Source of the DNA: Gemmatimonadota bacterium | GTDB lineage: Bacteria > Gemmatimonadota > Gemmatimonadetes > Gemmatimonadales > GWC2-71-9 | Reading direction: 5' to 3' | Length of the DNA: 6,232 nucleotides | Assembly: GCA_003220855.1 (NCBI GenBank) | Contig: QHTP01000051.1 | Span: 1-6,232, forward strand | Part shown: positions 1-5,858 of the stretch, piece after piece | Numbering within the stretch: position 1 is the stretch's first letter | Layout: the number at the start of each line of letters is the position of its first letter | Notes under the pieces: generated by a model | The model's input: only the letters and a program-made list of their open reading frames with translations | Told to the model about the DNA's origin: nothing | Database searches by the model: none | Position numbers and translations under genes: made by a program

Positions 1-806
1 TCGGTGGCGCGGAAGTAGCGCCCGCCCGTCATCGACGCGATCTCGGTCATCAGCGGCTCGTCGATCTCGACCTGCATCATCTCGTAGCGCAGGCCATCGA
101 GTCCTTGCCCCGTCGGCACCGGCGCCTCCCCCCGCTTCCCCACCCCGATGACGTAGATCTTGATGCCCAGGGCCGCCGCGGCCTGCGCCGCCGTGCGCGG
201 ATCCACCGTCCCGCGGTTGTTCACGCCGTCGGTGAGCAGCACGATCACCTTGCTCTTGCCGGGAGCGCGCCGCAGCCGGCTCGCCGCGGTCGCGATGCCC
301 GTGCCGATCGCGGTGCCGTCCTCCAGCATCCCGATGTGCAGTCCCTTGAGCGCCTGCTCCAGCACCGCGTAGTCGGTCGTGATCGGAACCTGGGTGAGCG
401 CCTGGGCGGCGAAGGCCACGAGCCCGATGCGGTCCGACGTCCGTGCCCGGACGAATTCGATCGCGGTCTGTTTGGCGACATCGATACGGTTGGCGGGAGC
501 GAAGTCCTCGGCGAGCATGCTGCTCGACATGTCGATGGCGATCACGATCGAGATGCCCTCGCTGTGCGTCTCCGAGCGCGCTGATCCGATCCGGGGGCCC
601 GCCGCCGCGACGATCCACGCGCCCAGGCACAGGCTCCGCAGCGTGACGGGGAGGCGCGCGATCCAGAGACGCTCGGCCGCCCCCGCCGCGGGGCGCACGT
701 CGCTCATGCGGGTCCCCGACAGCCTGCTCAGGCGCTTCGTCCGCAGCCACCACCACAGGGGCAGCACGCCCAGGGCGACCAGGAGGAAGGGCCGGGCGAA
801 GCTCAG
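1..806 (-). CDS. batA: BatA-type membrane VWA-domain protein, C-terminus cut by window edge
   Basis: Membrane-anchored von Willebrand A protein of the Bat (aerotolerance-type) family, a predicted partner of the MoxR ATPase encoded upstream. I translated 268 codons. Residues 1-22 form a first membrane helix with the family-like opening SFARPFLL and a WWWLR end. A second helix lies at about 49-69, then the VWA domain. A complete MIDAS is visible: D92-M-S94-S-S96, T165 in DGTAIG, and D193 in LLTDGVNN. The VWA domain faces the periplasm in this family. The missing C-terminus should hold the rest of the domain and a third helix. No ATG, GTG or TTG sits at the expected N-terminus. I chose the CTG at 804-806 because it overlaps the previous stop as CTGA, has GGGAG 8 nt upstream, and gives the normal BatA start. 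In-frame alternatives are GTG at 765-767 (inside helix 1), ATG at 705-707 (loses helix 1) and GTG at 963-965 (implausible 160-bp overlap). The gene call is firm; the start is uncertain. Confidence 0.93.
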   Translation of the reverse strand, partial: MSFARPFLLVALGVLPLWWWLRTKRLSRLSGTRMSDVRPAAGAAERLWIARLPVTLRSLCLGAWIVAAAGPRIGSARSETHSEGISIVIAIDMSSSMLAEDFAPANRIDVAKQTAIEFVRARTSDRIGLVAFAAQALTQVPITTDYAVLEQALKGLHIGMLEDGTAIGTGIATAASRLRRAPGKSKVIVLLTDGVNNRGTVDPRTAAQAAAALGIKIYVIGVGKRGEAPVPTGQGLDGLRYEMMQVEIDEPLMTEIASMTGGRYFRAT

Positions 807-1618
807 GGCGCCAGCTCCCGGGCCAGGCGCCGCGCCCGCGCGGCGAGGGCCGCGACATCGGTGCCCTGGGACGTGGCGAAGGCGACGCGATCGAGCTGCT
901 CCAGCACGTCCCGCAGCTCGCCCACGGGCGCCCCGGGCCGCGCCCGCTCGACTACGCCGAGACACTCGTGAGTATCCAGCGCGTGATGCGCTCCGGGCAC
1001 CGCCCGCGCCAGCGTGGCGCGCAACCGCCAGGTCGCGCGCGTGGCCACGGCCCGGGGCTCGCCGGCGGCGAGCCAGCGTGCATCCGGCACCTCACGTTCC
1101 AGTGGAACTGGAGGTGCCGGGGGTACCCGGCGCGGCGCCCGGCGCCGGGCGGCGACGCCCGCCGCGAGCAGCCCGATCGAGGCGAGGGCCGCGACGAGCG
1201 GCGGCCCGGCATTACGACGCTCCAGCCGCAGCGGTCCGAGCGGTCCGCGCGGGTCGGGCGCTTTCAGCGTGTCCGGGAGGACGCTCGCCACGACGACGCT
1301 CGCCCCACCGCCGGCACTCGAGTCGGTGCGGCCGTCCGGGCCGATGCGCCAGAGCGGCGGCAGCGTGAGCGTGTGGCTTCCCGGCGTCCACACGGCGAGC
1401 CCATAGCGCACCACCCAGCCCGCCCGGCTCCGCAGCACAGCCGGGTCGCCCAGCGGCTCGACGTCCTCCCGCGCCTCGAGTTTGCCGGCCCGCACTTGCC
1501 ATCCGGCCGGCACGGGGATCTCCCGCTCGAGCCAGATGGTGTCGCCCACGGTCGGCCGCGGCGGCGTCGCGACCCATCCTCCCACCTGCAGCAGCAGCAG
1601 CCCGGCGAGGGCGGTCAT
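803..1618 (-). CDS. Small BatD/DUF4381-like membrane protein of the MoxR-VWA operon
   Basis: A 271-residue protein of unproven function, placed between the DUF58 and BatA genes where DUF4381 or BatD-like proteins often sit. Residues 1-18 look like a signal peptide or N-terminal anchor (MTALAGLLLLQVGGW). Residues 22-115 have the alternating hydrophobic pattern of a beta-sandwich, including GDTIWLEREIPVP and TPGSHTLTLPPLWRIGPDG. A hydrophobic helix at about 139-157 is followed by an Arg-rich stop-transfer stretch (RRRAPRR), then a Pro-rich linker and a helical C-terminal domain (about 190-271, rich in Ala, Arg and Leu). The inferred topology is a periplasmic beta domain, one membrane helix and a cytosolic helical tail. 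It is much shorter than full BatD proteins. The ATG overlaps the DUF58 stop as ATGA; the Shine-Dalgarno is weak, so reading may depend on coupling. The open frame continues upstream of this start, but that part is antisense-like low-complexity sequence inside DUF58. Family assignment is moderate. Confidence 0.8.
   Translation of the reverse strand: MTALAGLLLLQVGGWVATPPRPTVGDTIWLEREIPVPAGWQVRAGKLEAREDVEPLGDPAVLRSRAGWVVRYGLAVWTPGSHTLTLPPLWRIGPDGRTDSSAGGGASVVVASVLPDTLKAPDPRGPLGPLRLERRNAGPPLVAALASIGLLAAGVAARRRAPRRVPPAPPVPLEREVPDARWLAAGEPRAVATRATWRLRATLARAVPGAHHALDTHECLGVVERARPGAPVGELRDVLEQLDRVAFATSQGTDVAALAARARRLARELAP
815..819 (-). promoter_or_regulatory. Shine-Dalgarno sequence for batA
   Basis: On the minus strand GGGAG lies within the last codons of the BatD-like gene, with 8 nt between it and the proposed CTG start at 804-806. 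The spacing is close to ideal and is a main reason for placing the batA start there rather than at the downstream GTG or ATG codons. Seen directly in the sequence; its use is inferred. Confidence 0.5.
1084..1120. repeat. 37-bp hairpin-forming inverted repeat inside the BatD-like gene
   Basis: The arms 1084-1093 (CCGGCACCTC) and 1111-1120 (GAGGTGCCGG) are perfect 10-bp reverse complements. Inside them, after a symmetric 2-bp mismatch, 1096-1100 (GTTCC) pairs with 1104-1108 (GGAAC) around a 3-nt loop. Fifteen of 17 possible pairs are made about one centre. It encodes residues 167-178, the Pro-rich linker just after the membrane helix, where protein constraint should be low. There is no following T-tract, so it is not an ordinary intrinsic terminator. 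Confidence 0.85.
1136..1151. repeat. 16-bp perfect palindrome in the BatD-like gene
   Basis: CGCCCGGCGCCGGGCG is its own reverse complement. It lies 15 bp from the 37-bp hairpin, with the 8-bp palindrome GGGTACCC (1121-1128) between them. It encodes part of the Arg-rich stop-transfer stretch after the membrane helix. Base composition makes short palindromes common here, so function is not implied. Confidence 0.7.
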
Positions 1619-2556
1619 CGCTTCAGGCGCTTGGCGCGCTCGGCGAACGCGCGGCGCAGCGGCACCGCATAGGGCACGCTGGTTTGCAGCGTGACGCGGT
1701 CCACACCCGCCGCGAGCAGCTTGCGGCTCCGCTCCTGCAGCTGCCGCTCCGCGGCGACCCGCACGCGCGTGCGGGTGGGAGCGTGGCTCGTGTCGATCAG
1801 GACCCGCTGGCCGGTTTCGGCATCCTCCATGTCCACCCAGCCCGTATCGGGCAGGTTGAGCTCGCGCGGGTCGTCGATCGTGATCGCGACCACGTCGTTG
1901 GCCGCCGCCAGCTGCGCCAGCGCGTCCTCCCATCCGTCGGCGCGGAAATCCGACAGCACCACGACGATCGCGTGATGGCGCAGCAGTTTGGCGGCGTAGC
2001 GCAGCGCCTCGGCGAGGTTGGTGGCGCGGCCGCGCGGCGTGAACGCGACCAGGTCGCGGATGATGCGCAGGGCATGGGGCCGACCCTTGGACGGCCGCAC
2101 GACGTACTCGACCTTGTCGGCGAACATCAGGGCCCCCACGCGGTCGTTGTGGCGGGCGGCGGCGAGCGCGAGCACGGCGGCTACTTCCACCGCCAGGCCC
2201 GCCTTGGTGTATGGGCGCCCGAACTGACACGAGCCCGACTGGTCCACCACGAGCAGCAGCGTGATCTCGCGCTCCTCGTGGTAGGTCTTCACGAACGGAT
2301 GCCCCATCCGCGCCGACACGTTCCAGTCGATCGCGCGGAAGTCGTCGCCCTGCTGGTATTCGCGGACTTCGGCGAACTCGATGCCTTGCCCGCGGAACAC
2401 CGAGCGGTATTCGCCGCTGAACAACGAGTTGACGAGGCTGCGGGTGCGGAGCTCGATGCCCTTGACCTGGCGCAGCACCTGCGCGGTGACGGCGCGCCGG
2501 CGCCGGCGCAGCGGGGAGTACTCGCCGCTGCGGCGATCGACCCCCTCGTACTTCAC
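1615..2556 (-). CDS. DUF58 family protein with VWA-like MIDAS, MoxR partner
   Basis: A cytosolic DUF58 protein of 313 residues, usual for the compact form of this family, which travels with MoxR ATPases. The family core is clear: GIELRTRSLVNSLFSGEY (about 33-50), the signature EVREYQQGDDFRAIDWN (63-79), then a VWA-like fold with a complete MIDAS: D105-Q-S107-G-S109, T179 in ATNLAE and D203 in VVLSDF. There is no membrane helix, unlike longer DUF58 proteins with two N-terminal helices. The start is GTG, overlapping the moxR stop as GTGA. An Arg-rich tract (17-21) precedes the conserved core. A second in-frame GTG at 2476-2478 (residue 27) would give a more family-like start, but the overlap favours the upstream one. 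The gene directly follows moxR, as is usual. Its biochemical role is unknown; metal-dependent binding of a client protein is the likely inference. Confidence 0.95.
   Translation of the reverse strand: MKYEGVDRRSGEYSPLRRRRRAVTAQVLRQVKGIELRTRSLVNSLFSGEYRSVFRGQGIEFAEVREYQQGDDFRAIDWNVSARMGHPFVKTYHEEREITLLLVVDQSGSCQFGRPYTKAGLAVEVAAVLALAAARHNDRVGALMFADKVEYVVRPSKGRPHALRIIRDLVAFTPRGRATNLAEALRYAAKLLRHHAIVVVLSDFRADGWEDALAQLAAANDVVAITIDDPRELNLPDTGWVDMEDAETGQRVLIDTSHAPTRTRVRVAAERQLQERSRKLLAAGVDRVTLQTSVPYAVPLRRAFAERAKRLKR
1757..1776. repeat. Perfect 20-bp palindrome in the DUF58 gene
   Basis: Positions 1757-1766 (ACCCGCACGC) and 1767-1776 are exact reverse complements with no spacer. The element encodes TRTRVRV, a run of alternating Arg residues near the C-terminus, so codon choice as well as protein sequence contributes to the symmetry. 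As RNA it would form a GC-rich stem with a minimal loop. No T-tract follows. Confidence 0.8.
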
Positions 2557-3527
2557 GGGACGCCCACGGCCTCGAGGATCTTGGCGATGACCCGGTCCGA
2601 GTCCATGTCTTCGGCCTCCGCCTCGAACGTGAGCAGCACGCGGTGCCGCAGCACGTCGAACGCCATCGCTTTCACGTCTTCGGGCACGACGTAGGAGCGA
2701 CCGCGCAGGTAGGCGTGCGCCCGGGCCGCCTGCGCGAGGTAAATGGAAGCCCGGGGGGACGCCCCGAAGGCGATCAGCGGCTTCAACTCGGGGAGGCCGA
2801 CCGCCTGGGGCTCACGCGTGCCGCGCACCACGTCCACGATGTAGTCCACGACCTTCTGGTCCATGAACAGCTCGGCGATGGCGCTGCGCGCGGCCAGGAT
2901 GTCGTCCGCCTCGGCCACCCGCTCGACCTCGATCGGCCGGCCCGACGCCATGCGCGCCACGATCTCCTTTTCGGCGTCGCGCGTCGGGTACCCGACCCGC
3001 ACCTTCAGCATGAAGCGATCGAGCTGCGCCTCGGGAAGGGGGTAGGTGCCTTCCTGCTCGATCGGGTTCTGGGTCGCGAGCACGAGGAATGGCTCGCCCA
3101 AATAGAAGGTCTCGCCACCGATCGTGACCTGTTTCTCCTGCATCGCCTCGAGCAGCGCCGACTGCACTTTAGCGGGGGCGCGGTTGATTTCGTCCGCGAG
3201 CACGAGGTTCGCGAACAGCGGCCCCTTTTTCGCGTAGAACTCCTGCGACCGCTGGTCGAACACCATGGTACCGATCACGTCCGCGGGCAGCAGATCGGGT
3301 GTGAACTGGATGCGCGAGAACGAAATGCGCAGGGACTCGGCGACGGTGCGCACCGCGAGCGTCTTGGCGAGGCCCGGCACACCCTCGAGCAGGATGTGTC
3401 CGCCCGTGAGCAGGCCGACCAGCAGGCGCTCGACCATCAGCTCCTGGGCCACCACCCGCTTTGCCACCTCGCGCGCGATCGTGGTCGCGAGCACCGCGTC
3501 GCCGGACTTCGCCGTCCGAGTCGTCAT
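2553..3527 (-). CDS. moxR: MoxR-family AAA+ ATPase
   Basis: A cytosolic AAA+ ATPase of the MoxR family, thought to act as a chaperone that remodels or activates proteins bound by VWA/MIDAS partners. Length is 324 residues, typical for the family. Visible motifs in order: Walker A GVPGLAKT (49-56), Walker B LVLADE (108-113) followed by INRAPAKVQSALLEAMQE, sensor 1 at N154 in LATQNP, the EGTYPLPEAQLDRF segment with an arginine-finger candidate R171, and sensor 2 R259 in GASPRAS. The C-terminal helical lid domain follows (about 262-324). All key residues are present, so an active ATPase is expected. The ATG overlaps the HEAT-protein stop as ATGA and is preceded by GGAGG at a 10-nt spacing. The downstream DUF58 gene overlaps its stop. 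Hexamer formation is known for the family, not shown here. Confidence 0.98.
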   Translation of the reverse strand: MTTRTAKSGDAVLATTIAREVAKRVVAQELMVERLLVGLLTGGHILLEGVPGLAKTLAVRTVAESLRISFSRIQFTPDLLPADVIGTMVFDQRSQEFYAKKGPLFANLVLADEINRAPAKVQSALLEAMQEKQVTIGGETFYLGEPFLVLATQNPIEQEGTYPLPEAQLDRFMLKVRVGYPTRDAEKEIVARMASGRPIEVERVAEADDILAARSAIAELFMDQKVVDYIVDVVRGTREPQAVGLPELKPLIAFGASPRASIYLAQAARAHAYLRGRSYVVPEDVKAMAFDVLRHRVLLTFEAEAEDMDSDRVIAKILEAVGVP

Positions 3528-5092
3528 TTGAGCGCCGCCTCCGCCGCCTTGCGCACCGCCGGCTCCTTGTCCTTGCTGTAGAGTTCCAGCAACCCCCGCG
3601 CCTCGGGGCGCGCGATGTGGCGCAGCCCGTCCACCGCGGCCGCCCGCACGGTCGCGCTACGCCGGTGCATCATCCCGCCCGGCTCGGCGAACCGCGCCAG
3701 CACTTCCAGGGCTTCCTTGGCGCCCAGCCGACCGATGGCCCGAAGCAACTCCGCCTGTACCCCTTCGTCAGGCTCCTGCTCCACCCGCCGGATCAGCACC
3801 GTGGACGACGCGGCGTCGCCCGCCGCCGCGATCGTGCGGACCGCCGCCGAACGCACCGCCACGCTCTCGTCCTTCAGGGCCGGCATCGCCGGCCGGGCGG
3901 TCTCCCGGCCGCCCGCCTCCGCTAAGCCCAGCAGGGCCGCCTCGCGCACGAACTCGGACGTGTGGTGCAGCAGCGGGACGAGCAGCGTGACGGCCTGCGG
4001 GCTCCCCGTCAGCCCCACGAACTCGGCCGCCGCCGCTACGAGCTCCGGGTTCTTGTCCGCCAGCCGGCCCTGCAGCACCTCGAGCGCACGGTCGGCGGCC
4101 TTGCGCACGGCCGCCCGGAACGGCGCGCGCTGCTCGACCGGAGCCGCGAGGAACGCCTCGAGCACGAGTCCCATGGAGAGCGACGCGAGCGCCCCTACCG
4201 CCGTCACGAGCGACTCGCGTTCCTCCGCCGGAACGTGCGCCTCGCCCAGGCGCCGCACCATGCGCGCGACCAGCGCGGTGTCCGACAACGCCGTCGCAGC
4301 AGCGTCGATCGCCGCCAGCAGCCGCGGATCCTGCGCCTGGGGGAGCAGGTGGTCGAGGGCCGCGACGGCGTCGGCGCTGGTCGCCACTTCGCGCAGCGTC
4401 AGCAGTTGGGGAGCCACCGCCGCCAGCCGTTCGACGGCGGCGCGCTGCGCGTCCGGGGTTGTCGCGGCGCGCACCGCCGCCACGGCGCGCGCGGACTCCA
4501 CGTCGGGCGGCAGGGCGTCGGGCCGAAACGCGGCGCTGGGACGCTTCGCCGCCATGAGCGTGTCCGCGGCGGCGGCGGCACGGACTTCGGGAGCCGGGGC
4601 GGCCGCGGCGGGCGGGGCGGGGACGTCACCGGATGCCGGGTCGGCGACGGCCGGCACGCCGTCCGCCGGCGTCGGCGGGCGCAGTCGCTCGAGCCGGGCG
4701 GCGCTGCGCCGGCCGAGCGTGAGCGTGATGCGCCCCAACGTCTGCGCGTCCGGCGCCGCGGTCCCGGTGGCCACCTGGAACAGCGCGAGCACGTGCTCCG
4801 CCGTCATCCCGGGGTTGAGGGTCAGGGTCCGCACGCCGCGCGCATACAGCAGGCCCGCCAGCTCGGCGATCTGCGTGTTCCGCGGCAGGAGCTGCTGGCC
4901 GTGCCAGTGCAGTCCGGTCGCGCCGACCTTCCATTCGACCGTGCCCACGGCGGCGAGCGGCCCCAAGGCCTCCCCCACCTGGCGCAGCGCCTCCTGCACC
5001 GCAGGGTGCGTGGGCGGGTACAGGCGGGAGAGACGGAACGTCGTCCCGATGGACCCCAGTGCCCGGTCCACCCCACTCGTGTCGGTCGTCAT
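3524..5092 (-). CDS. HEAT-repeat protein with N-terminal YPPTHP module, first gene of the MoxR operon
   Basis: A 522-residue, probably cytosolic protein: no signal peptide or membrane helix is visible. Three parts can be seen. Residues 1-135 form an ordered module with the landmark LYPPTHPAVQEAL (24-36), a hydrophobic core (TVEWKVGATGLHWHGQQL), and RGVRTLTLNPGMTAEHVLALF (85-105). From memory, similar modules precede HD-GYP or HEAT regions in other high-GC bacteria; I could not check this. Residues 136-198 are an Ala/Pro-rich linker. Residues 200-522 are helical repeats, with recognisable HEAT units from about 346 on (EFVREAALLGLAE, VAVRSAAVRTIAA, ATVRAAAVDGLRH, PAVRKAAEAALK), each roughly 30-35 residues. 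Such repeats usually bind proteins, so a scaffold role is inferred. The ATG at 5090-5092 follows a short intergenic gap with a weak Shine-Dalgarno. The stop overlaps moxR as ATGA. No enzymatic motif is seen. Confidence 0.9.
   Translation of the reverse strand: MTTDTSGVDRALGSIGTTFRLSRLYPPTHPAVQEALRQVGEALGPLAAVGTVEWKVGATGLHWHGQQLLPRNTQIAELAGLLYARGVRTLTLNPGMTAEHVLALFQVATGTAAPDAQTLGRITLTLGRRSAARLERLRPPTPADGVPAVADPASGDVPAPPAAAAPAPEVRAAAAADTLMAAKRPSAAFRPDALPPDVESARAVAAVRAATTPDAQRAAVERLAAVAPQLLTLREVATSADAVAALDHLLPQAQDPRLLAAIDAAATALSDTALVARMVRRLGEAHVPAEERESLVTAVGALASLSMGLVLEAFLAAPVEQRAPFRAAVRKAADRALEVLQGRLADKNPELVAAAAEFVGLTGSPQAVTLLVPLLHHTSEFVREAALLGLAEAGGRETARPAMPALKDESVAVRSAAVRTIAAAGDAASSTVLIRRVEQEPDEGVQAELLRAIGRLGAKEALEVLARFAEPGGMMHRRSATVRAAAVDGLRHIARPEARGLLELYSKDKEPAVRKAAEAALK
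3538..3542 (-). promoter_or_regulatory. Shine-Dalgarno sequence for moxR
   Basis: GGAGG on the minus strand lies inside the last codons of the HEAT-repeat gene, 10 nt before the moxR ATG (3525-3527). It supports that start and suggests moxR can be initiated independently as well as by coupling at the ATGA overlap. Confidence 0.55.
3878..3915. repeat. Two adjacent small inverted repeats in the HEAT-protein gene
   Basis: GGCCGGC (3878-3884) pairs with GCCGGCC (3888-3894) around a 3-nt loop. Next to it CGGGCGG (3894-3900) pairs with CCGCCCG (3909-3915) around 8 nt. Both fall in coding sequence for HEAT repeats (ALLGLAEAGGRETARPAMPAL region). Arms of 7 bp are not rare in DNA of this composition, so this is recorded as structure only. 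Confidence 0.5.
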
Positions 5093-5141
5093 GCCTCAGC
5101 CGTCCGGCCCACGCAGAGAATATGGCATCATCGCCGTCCGA
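5093..5141. other. Only intergenic gap in the window (49 bp)
   Basis: The gap lies between the pseudouridine synthase stop and the HEAT-protein start. It contains a short AT-richer patch (AATATGG on the plus strand near 5119-5125) and an 8-bp direct repeat, GCCGTCCG at 5099-5106 and 5133-5140. No stem followed by a T-tract is present, so no intrinsic terminator is called; read-through from the scpB-rluB pair into the MoxR operon remains possible. Confidence 0.6.
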
Positions 5142-5145
5142 TCAC
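5117..5145 (-). promoter_or_regulatory. Weak candidate promoter for the HEAT-moxR-DUF58-bat operon
   Basis: On the minus strand TATTCT (5117-5122) resembles a -10 box. With a 17-bp spacer the -35 position reads GTGATC (5140-5145), matching the TTGACA consensus at only three of six positions. It is the only AT-rich patch in the gap and the place where a break between the two gene groups would need a promoter. Placement is a guess by eye. Confidence 0.2.
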
Positions 5146-5858
5146 GCAGTTCCAGGCAATCGCTCGATTGCCGCCACCTCGTGGGCGGCGAGGCGCCGGT
5201 ACTTGCCCTCGGCGAGCCGTCCCAGGCGCACCGGCCCGTAGGCCACGCGGTGCAGCCATTCGACCTTGAGCCCCAGCGCCTCCGCCAGCCGGCGCACGAT
5301 GCGCTGGCGGCCCTCGGCGAGGGTGAGCTCCACCTCGACGCTCCGCTCCACCGGGCGCACCCGGAAGTCCACCACACGTACCGGCCGCCCGTCGATCGTC
5401 GGCGGGCGCGTGAGCGCGGTGCGCAGCTCCGTCGCGCCGTGGCCGTGCGCCCGCAGCCAGTACGTGCGGGGCACGGCGAAGCGCGGATGCATGAGCCGGT
5501 GCGCGGCCGCGCCGTCGGTGGTGAGGAGCAGCAGCCCGGACGTCATGACGTCCAGCCGTCCCACGTACGTGAGCCCCGGGACCTGCGGCAGCAGGTCGTA
5601 GACCGTCCGCCGCCCCTCGGGGTCGCCGCGGCTCACGACGTATCCGACGGGCTTGTTGAGCGCGAGCCACGTGACGGGCCCCTGGCGCACGGCCTGCCCG
5701 TCGACGGTCACGCGCTGGCGCCCCGGGTCGACGCTCATGCCGATGGTCGCCACCGTGCCGTCCACACGGACGCGACCCGCGCGGATCAGATCCTCGGCCT
5801 TGCGCCGCGACGTCACGCCCGCACGCGCCAACGCGCGTTGCAGGCGCATCAGCGTCAT
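5142..5858 (-). CDS. rluB: RluB/RsuA-family rRNA pseudouridine synthase
   Basis: Converts a specific uridine of rRNA to pseudouridine during ribosome assembly; in the RluB group the target is in the peptidyl-transferase region of 23S rRNA. The 238 residues give an N-terminal S4 RNA-binding domain (about 5-60, LQRALARAGVTSRRKAEDLI and VRVDG) followed by the catalytic domain. Key motifs are LALNKPVGY (65-73), the catalytic-loop motif GRLDVMTSGLLLLTTDG with catalytic D103, HRLMHP, and RQRIVRRLAEALG near the C-terminus, all intact. The length is usual for the family. The ATG overlaps the scpB stop as ATGA; a second ATG three codons later (5847-5849) is possible, and neither has a clear Shine-Dalgarno. 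The scpB-rluB order is widely conserved in bacteria. RluB rather than RsuA or RluE is inferred from this neighbourhood and overall motif style. Confidence 0.93.
   Translation of the reverse strand: MTLMRLQRALARAGVTSRRKAEDLIRAGRVRVDGTVATIGMSVDPGRQRVTVDGQAVRQGPVTWLALNKPVGYVVSRGDPEGRRTVYDLLPQVPGLTYVGRLDVMTSGLLLLTTDGAAAHRLMHPRFAVPRTYWLRAHGHGATELRTALTRPPTIDGRPVRVVDFRVRPVERSVEVELTLAEGRQRIVRRLAEALGLKVEWLHRVAYGPVRLGRLAEGKYRRLAAHEVAAIERLPGTA

Noticed and set aside
1084..1120. 37-bp hairpin as an intrinsic terminator
   Set aside because: No T-tract follows on either strand and it lies in the middle of a continuous, domain-supported reading frame.
379..1368. Plus-strand open frame of 329 codons opposite batA and the BatD-like gene
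   Set aside because: The product is an Arg/Pro/Ala-rich string without fold-like pattern, and it lies antisense to a clear VWA domain.
1582..1600. CAG-type triplet run (GCAGCAGCAGCAG) as a microsatellite
   Set aside because: It simply encodes the Leu-rich core of the BatD-like signal peptide with the preferred CTG codon.
1619..2230. Upstream extension of the BatD-like frame into the DUF58 gene (to 475 codons)
   Set aside because: The extra N-terminal part is Arg/Gly/Ala-rich and overlaps the conserved DUF58 VWA region. The ATG at 1616-1618 begins a good signal peptide and gives the usual ATGA overlap.
2643..3581. Plus-strand open frame opposite moxR
   Set aside because: It is rich in His, Arg and Leu, has no family features and is antisense to an intact AAA+ ATPase.
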